A DNA stretch of 64,000 bases from Clostridiales bacterium (GCA_004557125.1 SFET01000003.1:99465-163464), one strand, 5' to 3'; counted from the first letter of the stretch, positions 23,144-32,412 are shown. A program made the numbers and translations. The notes: generated by a model not told the origin, from the sequence alone.

Positions 23144-23743
23144 ATGGATCGGAGCAATACGAAGCAGGAAATACTGGAGGCGGCGCTGGAGCTGTTCTCC
23201 GTGCAGGGTTACGAGGCCACCTCCATCTCCCAGCTTGCCAGCGCCGTGGGCATACGCAAGGCGTCCCTGTACAGTCACTTCGAAAGCAAGCAGGCGATCC
23301 TGGACGCGCTCGTGAAGGATGTGCTGGACCGGTACGCAGCGCATTCCATCTTTGCGCGCGCGGACCGGGACGCGGAGGATGCGTGCACGCCCGAATCGAC
23401 GGAGCGGCTGATCCTGGGGCAGATCCGTTACATCCTCCACGACCCGCACATCCGCATGGCGCGGAAGATGCTGGTGGTGGAGCAGTTCCGGGACCCGGAG
23501 CTGGCACAGCTGCAGACCCGGCAGAATTACACGGACGTGCTGGAATACTTCACCGGCCTGGTGGAGCGGCTGATCCGCAGCGATGTTCTAGCCGGGGAGG
23601 ATCCCGGAATCATGGCGGCGCAGCTCTGCCTGCCCATCTCCGCCTGGATCAACCTCTGCGACCGGGAGCCGGAGCGGGAGGCGGAGGTCATGGAGCTGGT
23701 CGGGCGGCACATCGCTCAGTTCTTCCGGCTGTACCGGAAGTGA
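23144..23743 (+). CDS. TetR-family regulator
   Basis: The 199-residue protein has a classic TetR HTH (residues 8-54: EILEAALELFSVQGYEATSISQLASAVGIRKASLYSHFESKQAIL) followed by a helical C-terminal sensor domain. GGGGAGG precedes the ATG. It is the first gene of a plus-strand group with a GNAT and membrane proteins and is probably autoregulated at the promoter ending 23096. The ligand is unknown. Confidence 0.85.
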   Translation: MDRSNTKQEILEAALELFSVQGYEATSISQLASAVGIRKASLYSHFESKQAILDALVKDVLDRYAAHSIFARADRDAEDACTPESTERLILGQIRYILHDPHIRMARKMLVVEQFRDPELAQLQTRQNYTDVLEYFTGLVERLIRSDVLAGEDPGIMAAQLCLPISAWINLCDREPEREAEVMELVGRHIAQFFRLYRK

Positions 23744-23784
23744 AAACCTGAGACAAGATTGACATGCAAAGTGGAGGCATGCGC

Positions 23785-24330
23785 ATGGAATACAGCAGGC
23801 AGATCGTTCTGAAGAATGGACAAACCGCAATTCTGCGGCACGGCGTGGAAAGCGACGGAGCCGCAGTGTTTGAACAGTTCAATCAGACGCACGGGGAGAC
23901 GGATTATCTGCTCTCCTATCCCGACGAAAACAGCTTTACCGCCGAGCAGGAGGGCGAGTTTCTGAAGCGCAAGGCGGAGAACGACAACGAGGTGGAGATC
24001 ATCGCGCTGGTGGACGGCAGGGTCGTGGCAACCGCCGGCATCGACGCGATCGGCGCGAAGTACAAGCTGCGGCACCGGGCGGAGTTCGGCATCAGCGTGC
24101 TGAAGGAATACTGGGGGCTGGGCGTCGGCCGGGCGCTGCTGGACGCCTGCATCGAATGCGCGAAGCGGGCGGGCTATGCACAGCTGGAGCTGGAGGTGGT
24201 CGCGGAGAATGAAAGGGCCGTCGAGATGTACCGGCGCGCGGGCTTTGTGGAGTACGGGCGCAATCCCCGGGGCTTCAGGTCACGCATCAGCGGGTACCAG
24301 GAGCTCGTCTCCATGCGGATGGAGCTGTGA
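23785..24330 (+). CDS. GNAT-family N-acetyltransferase
   Basis: A 181-residue single-domain GNAT. Motif A lies in FGISVLKEYWGLGVGRALLDACIECAKRAGY (acetyl-CoA pyrophosphate loop GLGVGRA), followed by LELEVVAENERAVEMYRRAGFVEYG. The start at 23785 is chosen because GGAGG lies 7 bases upstream; ATGs at 23764 and 23779 are less well placed. The N-terminal part resembles RimJ/RimL-like enzymes with small-molecule or protein N-terminal substrates. The acceptor cannot be told. Confidence 0.85.
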   Translation: MEYSRQIVLKNGQTAILRHGVESDGAAVFEQFNQTHGETDYLLSYPDENSFTAEQEGEFLKRKAENDNEVEIIALVDGRVVATAGIDAIGAKYKLRHRAEFGISVLKEYWGLGVGRALLDACIECAKRAGYAQLELEVVAENERAVEMYRRAGFVEYGRNPRGFRSRISGYQELVSMRMEL

Positions 24331-24350
24331 CGGGCTTGCAGGAGGGACAT

Positions 24351-24956
24351 ATGAACCGACTTATTTCCAGAACCGGCGCGGCGATCGTCGCGGCAACCGT
24401 ATTCCTGTTTGCAGTCTGCATGATCACCGGCTTTCTCTTTGGATCCTACCTCGTGTGCATGCTGCTGCCCATCGGCTACATCATGATGGCGGCGGGATTC
24501 CAGCAGGAGTGTCCGGCGGAGCGAAGGGTCGCCGCAAATCTCGGAATGATCTTTGCGGCGATCTATGCCGTGCTGATCCTGCTGGTGTACTTCGCCCAGA
24601 CCACCAGCGTCCGGATGGATGGCCTGAATGAACAGGCGCTTCGGATCCTGGACTACCAGCGCGGCGGCCTGCTGTTCAACTACGACCTGCTCGGCTACGG
24701 CATGATGGCGCTCTCCACCTTCTTCATTGGCCTCTCCATCCGGGCGGACTGCAGGGCGGACAGCTGGCTAAAGGGCCTGATGCTGCTCCACGGAATCTTC
24801 TTCATCGCCTGCTTCGTGATGCCCATGACCGGCGCGTTCACGGCCATGGCGGATGGGAACACGGGCAATGGAGGAACCGTCGCGCTGCTGTTCTGGTGTG
24901 CCTGGTTCTTTCCGATCGGAGTGCTGGCGTACAGGCACTTCGCAGGCGCAGATTGA
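24351..24956 (+). CDS. Integral membrane protein, six predicted segments
   Basis: The 201-residue protein has hydrophobic stretches at roughly 8-30, 33-50, 65-87, 110-130, 142-162 and 175-195, with short charged loops. ATG 24351 has GCAGGAGGGACAT directly before it. It lies 20 bases after the GNAT gene, so probably in the same transcript. No catalytic motif or known family is recognised; the composition resembles small uncharacterised membrane proteins found near TetR regulators. Confidence 0.7.
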   Translation: MNRLISRTGAAIVAATVFLFAVCMITGFLFGSYLVCMLLPIGYIMMAAGFQQECPAERRVAANLGMIFAAIYAVLILLVYFAQTTSVRMDGLNEQALRILDYQRGGLLFNYDLLGYGMMALSTFFIGLSIRADCRADSWLKGLMLLHGIFFIACFVMPMTGAFTAMADGNTGNGGTVALLFWCAWFFPIGVLAYRHFAGAD

Positions 24957-25160
24957 CGGCATGCGGCTGTGTCCTTCGGGCATGGCCGCAGTATTTTCAG
25001 GCCGCATTGCGCACAGAATCTGCAGAATGGACACATATGCATATAAAAAGCGCCTATATGCAGCGGGGATATTCCGGTACAATAGAAGCCGCAAGTGAGA
25101 CGCTTGCGCTGGTGAAAGCCGGATTGCGGCAATTCATTTTCAAGCCGAGGAGGAAACGCA

Positions 25161-25697
25161 ATGAAATCCCTGAAAACCATTCAGAAGGCCTTTCACGTCT
25201 TTCAGATTCTCGCGAAGGTCGCCTTCATTCTGACCATCGTGGGTGCATCGATCTGCGCCGTGGGTGCGCTGTGCTGCACGGTCTGGAGCGCCGGCGGCCA
25301 GGTGTTCAGCCTCTTTGGCGAGCCGGTCACGATGTTTTCCGAGGTCGGGAAGCTGAACCAGATGCAGGCCAGGCTGCTCTCCAATCTGGTCTACCTGATC
25401 ACCGACGCCATTCTGCTGGGCTTTGCCGGACGGTACTTCAGAACCGAGCAGGCCGAGGGCACGCCCTTCACCCATCGCGGCGCGAACCTCGTGCAGCGGC
25501 TCGGCGTGCGCTGCATCTGGATGCCCATCGTGTCCATCGTGATCGCATCCGTCCTCACGGTCTGCCTGGGCGCGGAGGGCGGCGGCGACGTCAGCAACCT
25601 TCCCAGCGTGATCACCGGCATCGTGCTGATCCTGGCCTCGCTGATCTTCCGCTACGGCGCGGAGCTGGAGGAAAAGATCGCCGCGCCCCGGGAATAG
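25161..25697 (+). CDS. DUF2975-like membrane protein
   Basis: The 178-residue protein has four hydrophobic segments (about 15-42, 75-95, 118-138 and 150-168). The long extracytoplasmic loop and the RYFRTEQAEGTPFTHRGANLVQRLGVRCI stretch recall DUF2975 proteins, which often sit next to a small HTH regulator. GAGGAGG precedes the ATG. The 204 bases upstream hold no clear promoter. The function is unknown. Confidence 0.65.
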   Translation: MKSLKTIQKAFHVFQILAKVAFILTIVGASICAVGALCCTVWSAGGQVFSLFGEPVTMFSEVGKLNQMQARLLSNLVYLITDAILLGFAGRYFRTEQAEGTPFTHRGANLVQRLGVRCIWMPIVSIVIASVLTVCLGAEGGGDVSNLPSVITGIVLILASLIFRYGAELEEKIAAPRE

Positions 25698-25757
25698 AAG
25701 CACAGGCGATGGGATTGGAAAGACCGGGACGACGGCATTGCATGAGGAGGTGTACGA

Positions 25758-26323
25758 ATGAACATCCAATACGAACACAGGCCCGCCATGACCTTCATCG
25801 GCTTCTCCACCTCCATACGTCCGGAGGAGGGGAAGCAGAAGTGCCCCGAGTTCTGGGACAGGCGTATGCGCAGAGGTACGCGCGGCTCTGGCAGACGATG
25901 CGGCCGGAAAATCCGGTGGAGGCGGCCATCCTGGAAAACGGCATCGGCATGTTCGCCATCTGCGACGAGGGGGAAGGCACCTTCGAATACTGGATCGCCG
26001 GGCTGTATCGGGGCGGCGAGGTGCCGGAGGGCCTGAAGCCATACGCCTTTCCGGAGAGCGACTGGGCGATGTTCTCCGCCAGAGGTCCCCTGCCCGGCTC
26101 CCTACAGGAACTGAACGAGAGGGTCTGGCAGGAGTGGTATCCGGGCGAGGGTCAGAAATGCGGGGCGAATGGCAGCGCCATGCTGGAGGTCTACACCCCC
26201 GGCGACATGCGCAGTCCCGATTACGAATGCGGCATCTGGGTGCCGATCCGCAGGTCCGGGGAGGACAGCGGGTGCGAAGCGGCCGGGATCGTTTCGACCA
26301 TGACGATAACGGGCATTCTGTAA
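25758..26323 (+). pseudogene. GyrI-like effector-binding protein with one frameshift
   Basis: ATG 25758 (GGAGG upstream) begins MNIQYEHRPAMTFIGFSTSI and continues to KCPEFWD. The same protein then goes on in another frame from about 25862 (AYAQRYARLWQTMRPENP), through GMFAICDEGEGTFEYWIAGL to CGIWVPIRR, ending at 26323. A single missing base near 25857-25863 (GACAGGCG where GACARGGCG would keep frame) explains it. The family is the AraC-effector-binding/GyrI-like domain that binds small hydrophobic or cationic compounds. It is either a recent pseudogene or a sequencing error. Confidence 0.8.
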
Positions 26324-26356
26324 AGCGCTTCGCCCGTTCAAAGCGACCTGCAAATG

Positions 26357-26385
26357 CAGACCGGTATATCCGGTCTCTTTCTTTG
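26357..26385 (+). terminator. Terminator after the GyrI-like gene
   Basis: AGACCGG pairs with CCGGTCT around TATAT, followed by CTTTCTTTG. Confidence 0.7.
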
Positions 26386-26529
26386 CAAATCTGCGGATAT
26401 TGATGCAGGGCACCGGCTTTTCTGAAACAACAATCCCGGAAATTCTATAAAATTGACACAATCGGATCGCTTATCGACCTATCTCTTTCCGGCAAAAACC
26501 TCTATAATCATAGAAAAGGGGGAAGTTGC

Positions 26530-27834
26530 ATGCTGCGAATGGAGATTGCGCTTTTCATGGTTGTGGCATTTGTTGCCTGCGTCTATTTTTCCGCCGGGCG
26601 GAAGAGCACGCCGCTGCACAGGACGTTTTCCGTGCTGCTGGTCGTCGTGCTGATTCACCTGGTGCTGGACGGCGTCACGGTCCACACGGTGCATCATCTG
26701 GAGACCGTGCCGCATCTTTTGAACGATGCGGTGCACAGGCTGTTCCTGGGCAGCATGGTGCTGGTGATCTACCTGTTCTATCAGTACATCGCCCTTCTGG
26801 TGGAGGAGGAGACCGGGAGACCCCGGCGGCTGGACTGGCCTGCCAGAATCTTTCTGGCGGTGGCGGAGCTGGGCAATTTCCTGCTGCCGATCTCCTACAC
26901 GGTGACTCCGGAGGGCAACTATTCCTCCGGGCCGTACATGCTGGTTCCCTACGGCGCTGTGGCCTTTTATCTGCTGCTCTGCGCCGGACTGCTGACCGTG
27001 AACCGGAAGCGGATCGACAGAAAGAAGAAGTCTGTGATCGGCATTGCCCTGACCATCGAATTTGTGGTCTGCATATTGCAGGGCATGCATCACACCTGGC
27101 TCATCAGCGGCATGGGCATCGCCCTGATGACGCTGTCGTTCTATCTGACGCTGGAGAATCCCGATATTCTCCGGGCGGAGCTGACGGAGCAGAAGATGTC
27201 GATGCTGTACTTAAAGAGCCAGGTGAATCCCCACTTCCTCTACAACACGCTGGACACCATCCGCATTCAGGCGCAGCTGAACGGAGACAAGGCGGTGGCC
27301 AATCTGCTCATGCGGCTGGTGGACTTTTTCCGGCTCAGCGTGAAGGTGGACCGGCCAATGGTCTCTCTGGACGACGAGCTAGAGCTGCTGGAGGCCTACA
27401 TGGAGCTGATGTGCTACCGCTATCCCGAGCTGCAGTGCGAATACGACATCGACCCCGAGCTGGGCGGCATGAAGGTGCCCAACTTCATCCTGCAGCCCAT
27501 CGTGGAGAACAGCCTGCTCCACGGCCTGAAGAACAAGGGCTACCGGGGCGAGGTGCGCATCTCGGCTCAAAAGACGCCGGATCACCGCCTGGAAATCCTG
27601 GTCAGCGATACCGGCAGCGGTTTTGCGGAAGGCAAGAAGGCCGCCATCGACCAGATGCTTCTGACCTATTCCAGGCAGCCGGCCAAACTGGAGGGCAACA
27701 GCATCGGCATACTGAACGTGCAGAAGCGGATCAAGCTGCTCTGTGGCCGGGAATACGGCCTGTCCTACACGGAAAACCCCACGGGCGGCGTGACGGCGCA
27801 TCTGCTTTTGCCTATGAAGGAGGATGTACAATGA
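26530..27834 (+). CDS. YesM/LytS-type sensor histidine kinase
   Basis: The 434-residue kinase has an N-terminal membrane domain (seven hydrophobic segments in residues 1-215) and a His_kinase domain with the phospho-acceptor in YLKSQVNPHFLYNTLDTI (about 230-245). A HATPase follows (FILQPIVENSLLHGLKNKG; VSDTGSGF; GIGILNVQ-type G2 box as SIGILNVQKRIKLL). There is no HAMP or PAS domain. The ATG follows GGGGGAAG. It ends in ATGA overlap with its response-regulator gene. TATAAT at 26503-26508 may be its -10. The membrane part suggests a hydrophobic or peptide signal. Confidence 0.9.
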   Translation: MLRMEIALFMVVAFVACVYFSAGRKSTPLHRTFSVLLVVVLIHLVLDGVTVHTVHHLETVPHLLNDAVHRLFLGSMVLVIYLFYQYIALLVEEETGRPRRLDWPARIFLAVAELGNFLLPISYTVTPEGNYSSGPYMLVPYGAVAFYLLLCAGLLTVNRKRIDRKKKSVIGIALTIEFVVCILQGMHHTWLISGMGIALMTLSFYLTLENPDILRAELTEQKMSMLYLKSQVNPHFLYNTLDTIRIQAQLNGDKAVANLLMRLVDFFRLSVKVDRPMVSLDDELELLEAYMELMCYRYPELQCEYDIDPELGGMKVPNFILQPIVENSLLHGLKNKGYRGEVRISAQKTPDHRLEILVSDTGSGFAEGKKAAIDQMLLTYSRQPAKLEGNSIGILNVQKRIKLLCGREYGLSYTENPTGGVTAHLLLPMKEDVQ

Positions 27835-28598
27835 AGAATCTGCGCGTGCTTCTGGTGGACGATGAGATCATGATCCGCGAGGGCTTCAAGCGGCTCTTTG
27901 ACTGGCAGGCCCACGACTGCGAGGTGGTGGGCGAGGCCGGCGACGGCATGGAGGCGCTGGCGAAAATCGACGCCCTGCGCCCGGACATCGTCATCATGGA
28001 CATCAACATTCCCATCATGAACGGGCTGAAGGTGATCCAGCTCAGCCGCATCAAGCACCCCGATACCGCCTTTGTGATCGTGTCCGGCTACGACGACTTT
28101 TCCTACTGCCGGGAGGCGCTGCGGCTGCAGATCACGGACTACATCCTCAAGCCCGTGAACTACGAGGAGTTCGGCAGCTGCATCGACAACCTGAAGATCT
28201 CCCTGTTTGAAAAGCGGGTATCAGCCGCGGCGGAACCGGAGAAGCAGGAGGAGCGGACCATCACCGGCATCACACGGTACCTCCAGGAGCATTTGGCGGA
28301 GGAGATCAGCCTCTCCGTGCTGGCGGAGAACTTCCATTTGAATCCCCAGTACATCAGCCAGCTGTTCAAGAGCGAGATCGGCGTGAACTTTCTGGCCTAT
28401 CTGACCAACATCCGCATGGAGAAGGCCAAGAAACTGCTGCTGGCCACATCCCTCTCCATTGCGGAGGTGGCGGAGCAGTCGGGCTACGGGGATTACCGGG
28501 TCTTTACCAAGGTGTTCAAGAAGTCCGAGGGCATCACCCCGTCCCAGTACCGCCGGGACTTCCTGGAGGCCGGTGAGGGAGAAGGAAAAAGGCGATGA
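27831..28598 (+). CDS. YesN-type response regulator (receiver plus AraC)
   Basis: The 255-residue protein has a receiver domain at 1-125 (VDDE at 9-12, phosphorylated Asp in IVIMDINIP, Lys in YILKPVNY) and an AraC-type DNA-binding domain at about 155-250 with two HTHs (ISLSVLAENFHLNPQYISQLFKSEIG; SIAEVAEQSGYGDYRVFTKVFKKSEGITPSQYR). The ATG overlaps the kinase stop by four bases and has AAGGAGG upstream. It is the partner of the YesM-type kinase. The MFS gene 68 bases downstream is a possible target. Confidence 0.9.
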   Translation: MKNLRVLLVDDEIMIREGFKRLFDWQAHDCEVVGEAGDGMEALAKIDALRPDIVIMDINIPIMNGLKVIQLSRIKHPDTAFVIVSGYDDFSYCREALRLQITDYILKPVNYEEFGSCIDNLKISLFEKRVSAAAEPEKQEERTITGITRYLQEHLAEEISLSVLAENFHLNPQYISQLFKSEIGVNFLAYLTNIRMEKAKKLLLATSLSIAEVAEQSGYGDYRVFTKVFKKSEGITPSQYRRDFLEAGEGEGKRR

Positions 28599-28666
28599 GG
28601 CCTTATTTTGCTCTATTTTGAACGTTTATCGACAGGCAGTCGATCTGTAAGGAAGGGAAGGGCAAT

Positions 28667-29935
28667 ATGGGTGGAAAGCGCAATTACCGTCGGTTTTTAC
28701 TGCTGTGGGCGGGGGAACTGGTTTCCTCCATCGGCGGCGGACTGACCAGCTTCGGCCTGGGGGTTTATGTGTTTCAGCAGACCGGGAGCGCGGCGAACAT
28801 GGCCCTGATCACCCTGCTGGCGTTTCTCCCGACGCTGCTGCTCAGCGTGCCGGCGGGCGTTCTGGCCGACCGCTACGACCGGAGGCTGCTGATGATGCTG
28901 GGGGACGGCTGCTCCGCGATCGGAATCCTGTGGATCCTGATCTGCATGTTCCGGGGCGGCGCAAGCCTTGCGGAGATCTGCATCGGCGTGACGGTCAGCT
29001 CGGTCTTTTCGTCCCTGCTGGAGCCCGCCTACCGGGCCACCGTGACGGACCTTCTGGATGCGGAGGAATACTCCAAGGCCAGCGGCATGGTCAGCCTTGC
29101 GGGAAGCGCCCGGTATCTCGTCTCACCCATTCTGGCCGGCGCGCTGCTGACGGTCTCGGACATCCGGCTGCTGCTGGCGCTGGACATCTTCACCTTCTTT
29201 CTGACCGTTGTCTGTACCGGCGTGGTGCGGCGCGGCCTGGCGACGAAGGCGGCGGAGGCAAAGGAGCCCTTCTTTGCCGCCCTGCGGATGGGCTGGCAGG
29301 CGGTTGCCCGGAAGCGGGGCGTGCTTCTTCTGATCCTGCTGGCCTCCGCGATCACCTGCTTCATGGGCGCCTTCCAGATTCTGGCGGAGCCGCTGATTCT
29401 GGATTTTGCGGACAGCGCCACCCTGGGAATCGGGGAGACGGTCTGCGCCAGCGGAATGCTGGTCTCCGGCCTGTATCTGGGCGCGCGGGGCATCAAAAAG
29501 GGGTATCTCAAGCTGCTGTGCGCATCCCTCGCCGTGGCGGGGCTGGCCATGGTGCTCTTCGGCCTGCGGGAGAACATCTACCTGATCTGCGCCGCCGGGT
29601 TCCTGTTTTTCGCCATGCTTCCCCTGGCCAACAACTGCCTGGATTACCTGGTGAGAACCAACATCGCGGATGAGCTGCAGGGCCGGGCGTGGGGCTTCAT
29701 CGGCTTTCTGTCGCAGCTCGGCTATGTTGTGGCTTACGGCCTGGCCGGCGTGCTGGCCGACGGGCTGGGAAGGCAGTTGCAGCTGGGCGTCGGGCGCGGA
29801 GCCGCCGCCGTCATCATGGCCTCCGGGGTGCTGCTCGCCATCATCGCGCTGGCGATCTATCCCATAAAGGCGGTGCGCGCACTGGAGGGCGGAATGCGGG
29901 GAACCCATCCCGGAGACGGGATTTCTGCGGAATGA
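28667..29935 (+). CDS. MFS transporter (drug-exporter type)
   Basis: The 422-residue membrane protein has 12 hydrophobic segments. The MFS signature lies between segments 2 and 3 (VPAGVLADRYDRRLLMMLGD), as in MefA/enterobactin-exporter-like families. The N-terminal sequence (NYRRFLLLWAGELVSSIGGGLTSFGLGVYVFQQTGSA) is typical of that group. GAAGGGAAGGG precedes the ATG. It follows the YesM/YesN pair, which may control it. The export substrate is unknown. Confidence 0.85.
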   Translation: MGGKRNYRRFLLLWAGELVSSIGGGLTSFGLGVYVFQQTGSAANMALITLLAFLPTLLLSVPAGVLADRYDRRLLMMLGDGCSAIGILWILICMFRGGASLAEICIGVTVSSVFSSLLEPAYRATVTDLLDAEEYSKASGMVSLAGSARYLVSPILAGALLTVSDIRLLLALDIFTFFLTVVCTGVVRRGLATKAAEAKEPFFAALRMGWQAVARKRGVLLLILLASAITCFMGAFQILAEPLILDFADSATLGIGETVCASGMLVSGLYLGARGIKKGYLKLLCASLAVAGLAMVLFGLRENIYLICAAGFLFFAMLPLANNCLDYLVRTNIADELQGRAWGFIGFLSQLGYVVAYGLAGVLADGLGRQLQLGVGRGAAAVIMASGVLLAIIALAIYPIKAVRALEGGMRGTHPGDGISAE

Positions 29936-30028
29936 TCGGCGCGCAGCCCGCTGCACCGTCCCCACGGGATCTGCCACGGAGCGGCGGGGACGAACGCGGC
30001 CTGCAGGAACAAAACTTTGAAAACCCCC

Positions 30029-30060
30029 TTGACTCTCCCCTTAGGGGGAGATGCTACAAT
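30029..30060 (+). promoter_or_regulatory. MerR-type promoter with palindrome in a 20-base spacer
   Basis: TTGACT (30029-30034) and TACAAT (30055-30060) are 20 bases apart, longer than the usual 17. The spacer holds the palindrome CTCCCCTTAGGGGGAG (30035-30050). Long spacers with such palindromes are the mark of promoters twisted open by MerR regulators. The likely regulator is the third gene of the operon it drives. Confidence 0.8.
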
Positions 30061-30093
30061 CCTCCCTGCAAGAAAGGCAAGGAGGATATTTTT

Positions 30094-30819
30094 ATGAACG
30101 AAACATCCGTCCGCGTGCGGAATCTGACGAAATCGTTTGGAAGCCGCAGGGTGGTGGACGATCTGTCCTTCGACGTGCGCAGGGGAGAGGTCTTTGCGCT
30201 GCTGGGGCACAACGGGGCGGGCAAGAGCACCACCATCGATCTGATTCTGGGCCTGAAGTCGCCGGACGGCGGCTCCGCACGGATCCTGGGGATGGACGCG
30301 GCGAAGCAGCGGAAGCAGCTGTTTGAGCGCGTGGGCGTGCAGCTGCAGAACACGCGCTACCAGCCCAGCATCACCGTGGAGGAGGCCTGCATCGAGTACG
30401 CCTCGCTGTACAGCGACCCGGCGGACTATCCCAAGCTGCTTCATCAGTTCGGTCTGGACGGACTGAAGCGGAGCTTCGTCAGCAAGCTCTCCGGTGGGGA
30501 GCGGCAGAAGCTCTCGGTGGTGCTGGCGCTGATCGGCAGGCCGGAGCTGGTCTTTCTGGACGAGCTGACCACCGGCCTGGACGTGGTGGCGCGGCGCGAG
30601 GTCTGGCGCACCCTGAAGCAGCTGAAGGCGCAGGGGCTGACGATCTTCCTGACCACCCACTACATGGAGGAGGCCGAGGCCCTCTGCGACCGGGTGTGCA
30701 TCATCCGTTCGGGGCGGAAGGTGGCGGAGGGAAGCGTCGCTGAGGTCGTCGCGGCCTCGGGCCAGAAAAATCTGGAGGAAGCGTATCTGTTCTATATGGG
30801 AGAGGAGGAGCTGTTGTGA
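30094..30819 (+). CDS. ABC exporter ATP-binding protein
   Basis: The 241-residue ATPase has Walker A GHNGAGKST (38-46), Q-loop (VGVQLQNTRYQ), signature LSGGERQK, Walker B LVFLDELTTGLD and H-loop TTHY. The carrier type matches ABC-2 drug or bacteriocin exporters (CcmA/BcrA-like). ATG 30094 has AAGGAGG upstream; the longer open frame before it is not coding. GTGA couples it to the permease. It is driven by the MerR-type promoter at 30029-30060. Confidence 0.9.
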   Translation: MNETSVRVRNLTKSFGSRRVVDDLSFDVRRGEVFALLGHNGAGKSTTIDLILGLKSPDGGSARILGMDAAKQRKQLFERVGVQLQNTRYQPSITVEEACIEYASLYSDPADYPKLLHQFGLDGLKRSFVSKLSGGERQKLSVVLALIGRPELVFLDELTTGLDVVARREVWRTLKQLKAQGLTIFLTTHYMEEAEALCDRVCIIRSGRKVAEGSVAEVVAASGQKNLEEAYLFYMGEEELL

Positions 30820-31553
30820 AGCGTTTCTGGAAGATGTATAAGGTGGAGCAGAGGATCTTTTTCCGGTCGCCGGACGTGATTCTGTTCTGCCTGGCGATGC
30901 CGCTGGTGGTGTTTCTCGCAATCACGATGATCACCGGGGACAAGAGCGCCGCGGATTCGGGCCTGACCTACCTGCAGAGCGCGTATGTGGCGCTGTCCAC
31001 GGTGGGCGTCTGCTGCAGCGCGTTCATGAGCATCCCCATCACCATGGTGGAGCTGCGCTCCCAGGGCATCCTGCGGCGGATGTACTGCAGCCCCTGCTCT
31101 CCGGCGCGGCTGCTGGCCTGCGACACCCTCTGCAGCGGCGTGATCGCGGCGGTGTCCACGCTGATCCTGAGCGCCGCGGCGGTGCTCATCTTCGGCTACC
31201 GGATGGCGGGAAATGTGCTGATCTACATCGCCCTGTGGCTGCTGACCATGGTCTCCATGTTCTCCATCGGCCTGATGGTGGCCAGCCTGTGCCGCACGAC
31301 GAAGTCCATGAACGTGGCCACCAGCCTGCTCTACTTCCCGATGCTGCTGTTCTCCGGGGCCACCATCCCGGCGGAGGTGTTCCCGGCGGGGCTGCGGGCG
31401 GTCGCCGGCTGGCTGCCACTGGGCGTGGGAATCCGGCTGTTGAAATCCGCGTCCCTGGGATGCTATGATGGTATGGGCTTGCCGGTGGCTGTGCTGGCCG
31501 GCATCACAGCGGTCTGCGGCGCGATCGCCGTGAGAACCTTCAGATGGGAGTGA
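30816..31553 (+). CDS. ABC-2 type exporter permease
   Basis: The 245-residue protein has six hydrophobic segments (first at about 22-40, last at 218-240) and the ABC-2 layout, with an amphipathic stretch (RSQGILRRMYCSPCSPARLL) between segments 2 and 3. The GTG start overlaps the ATPase stop (GTGA). It pairs with the upstream ATPase to form an exporter, probably for an antibiotic, peptide or lipid-like compound sensed by the MerR protein downstream. Confidence 0.85.
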   Translation: MKRFWKMYKVEQRIFFRSPDVILFCLAMPLVVFLAITMITGDKSAADSGLTYLQSAYVALSTVGVCCSAFMSIPITMVELRSQGILRRMYCSPCSPARLLACDTLCSGVIAAVSTLILSAAAVLIFGYRMAGNVLIYIALWLLTMVSMFSIGLMVASLCRTTKSMNVATSLLYFPMLLFSGATIPAEVFPAGLRAVAGWLPLGVGIRLLKSASLGCYDGMGLPVAVLAGITAVCGAIAVRTFRWE

Positions 31554-31557
31554 GAAC

Positions 31558-32412
31558 ATGGAGATGAAGCGCGACCACCTGCCCTGCCCGGAGCGCGCGG
31601 GCAACAGGCTCTACAAGATCGGCATGTTTGCGGCGATGAACCACGTCACCGTCAAGACCCTGCGCTTCTACGAGGAGCAGGGCCTGCTGCTGCCGGCGCT
31701 GATTCAGCCGGAGAACGGCTACCGCTACTACACGCTCTCCCAGATGGCGGTGCTCCACCAGATCACCGCGCTGAAGCAGGCGGGCTTCACGCTGGAGGAG
31801 ATCGCCCGCGTCAATTCCGGCGCGGACGAGGAGGCGGTGCTGCTGAAGAAAAAGGCGGAGCTGCTGGAGAGGATCGCGGAGCTCACGCGGCAGATCGCCG
31901 TGGTGGACGGCTACCTGTCCGGGAGGAAGACACAGCTTGCTGCGCCGGTGCTCATCAAGACCATCCCGGGGACCACCGTGGCCTGCATGCAGATCCGGCT
32001 GGACTCCTACGACGGCCTGTTCGACCGCATGCCGGAGATGGGCGCGCTGATGGAGCGGGCGGGCTGTGCATGCGCCGTACCGGAGTACTGCTTCACGGCC
32101 TATCCCGAGCCGGGCTACCGGGACAGCGACATCCTGGTGGAGATCTGCGAGGCCGTCGCATCGGCGAAGGCGGAGCTCGGGGCGCTGAAGTTCAGGACCC
32201 TGCCCGCGATTCAGGCGGCCTGCGTCTATCACAGGGGCTCCTACCGCAGCTTCGCGGAATCCTACGAGGTGGTGCTGCGCTACATCGAGGAAAACGGCTA
32301 CGAGATCGCCGGGGAGATCCGGGAGAGCTACATCGACGGGGTGTGGAACCGGGACGACGAGCGAGAGTGGCTGTCGGAGATACAGGTGCCCGTGCGGAGA
32401 AGGGAGGAATAG
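31558..32412 (+). CDS. MerR regulator with GyrI-like effector domain
   Basis: The 284-residue protein has a MerR HTH at 18-85 (LYKIGMFAAMNHVTVKTLRFYEEQGLLLPA; NGYRYYTLSQM), a dimerisation coiled coil (about 95-125) and a C-terminal GyrI-like ligand domain (130-280, with VACVYHRGSYRSF-type AACVYHRGSYRSFAES). This is the BmrR-like layout that senses cationic or hydrophobic drugs. It starts four bases after the permease stop. With the long-spacer promoter at 30029-30060, the operon looks like a self-contained sense-and-export unit. Confidence 0.9.
   Translation: MEMKRDHLPCPERAGNRLYKIGMFAAMNHVTVKTLRFYEEQGLLLPALIQPENGYRYYTLSQMAVLHQITALKQAGFTLEEIARVNSGADEEAVLLKKKAELLERIAELTRQIAVVDGYLSGRKTQLAAPVLIKTIPGTTVACMQIRLDSYDGLFDRMPEMGALMERAGCACAVPEYCFTAYPEPGYRDSDILVEICEAVASAKAELGALKFRTLPAIQAACVYHRGSYRSFAESYEVVLRYIEENGYEIAGEIRESYIDGVWNRDDEREWLSEIQVPVRRREE

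Noticed and set aside
24896..26323. 475-codon frame
   Set aside because: Only its end codes for protein (the frameshifted GyrI-like gene); the front is out of frame over the two membrane proteins.
26453..26508. TTGACA at 26453 as partner of TATAAT at 26503
   Set aside because: The spacing of 44 bases is too long; only the -10 is reasonable.
26526..28598. Single long frame covering kinase and regulator
   Set aside because: The first part is out of frame with the clear kinase; only the part from 27831 is the real response regulator.
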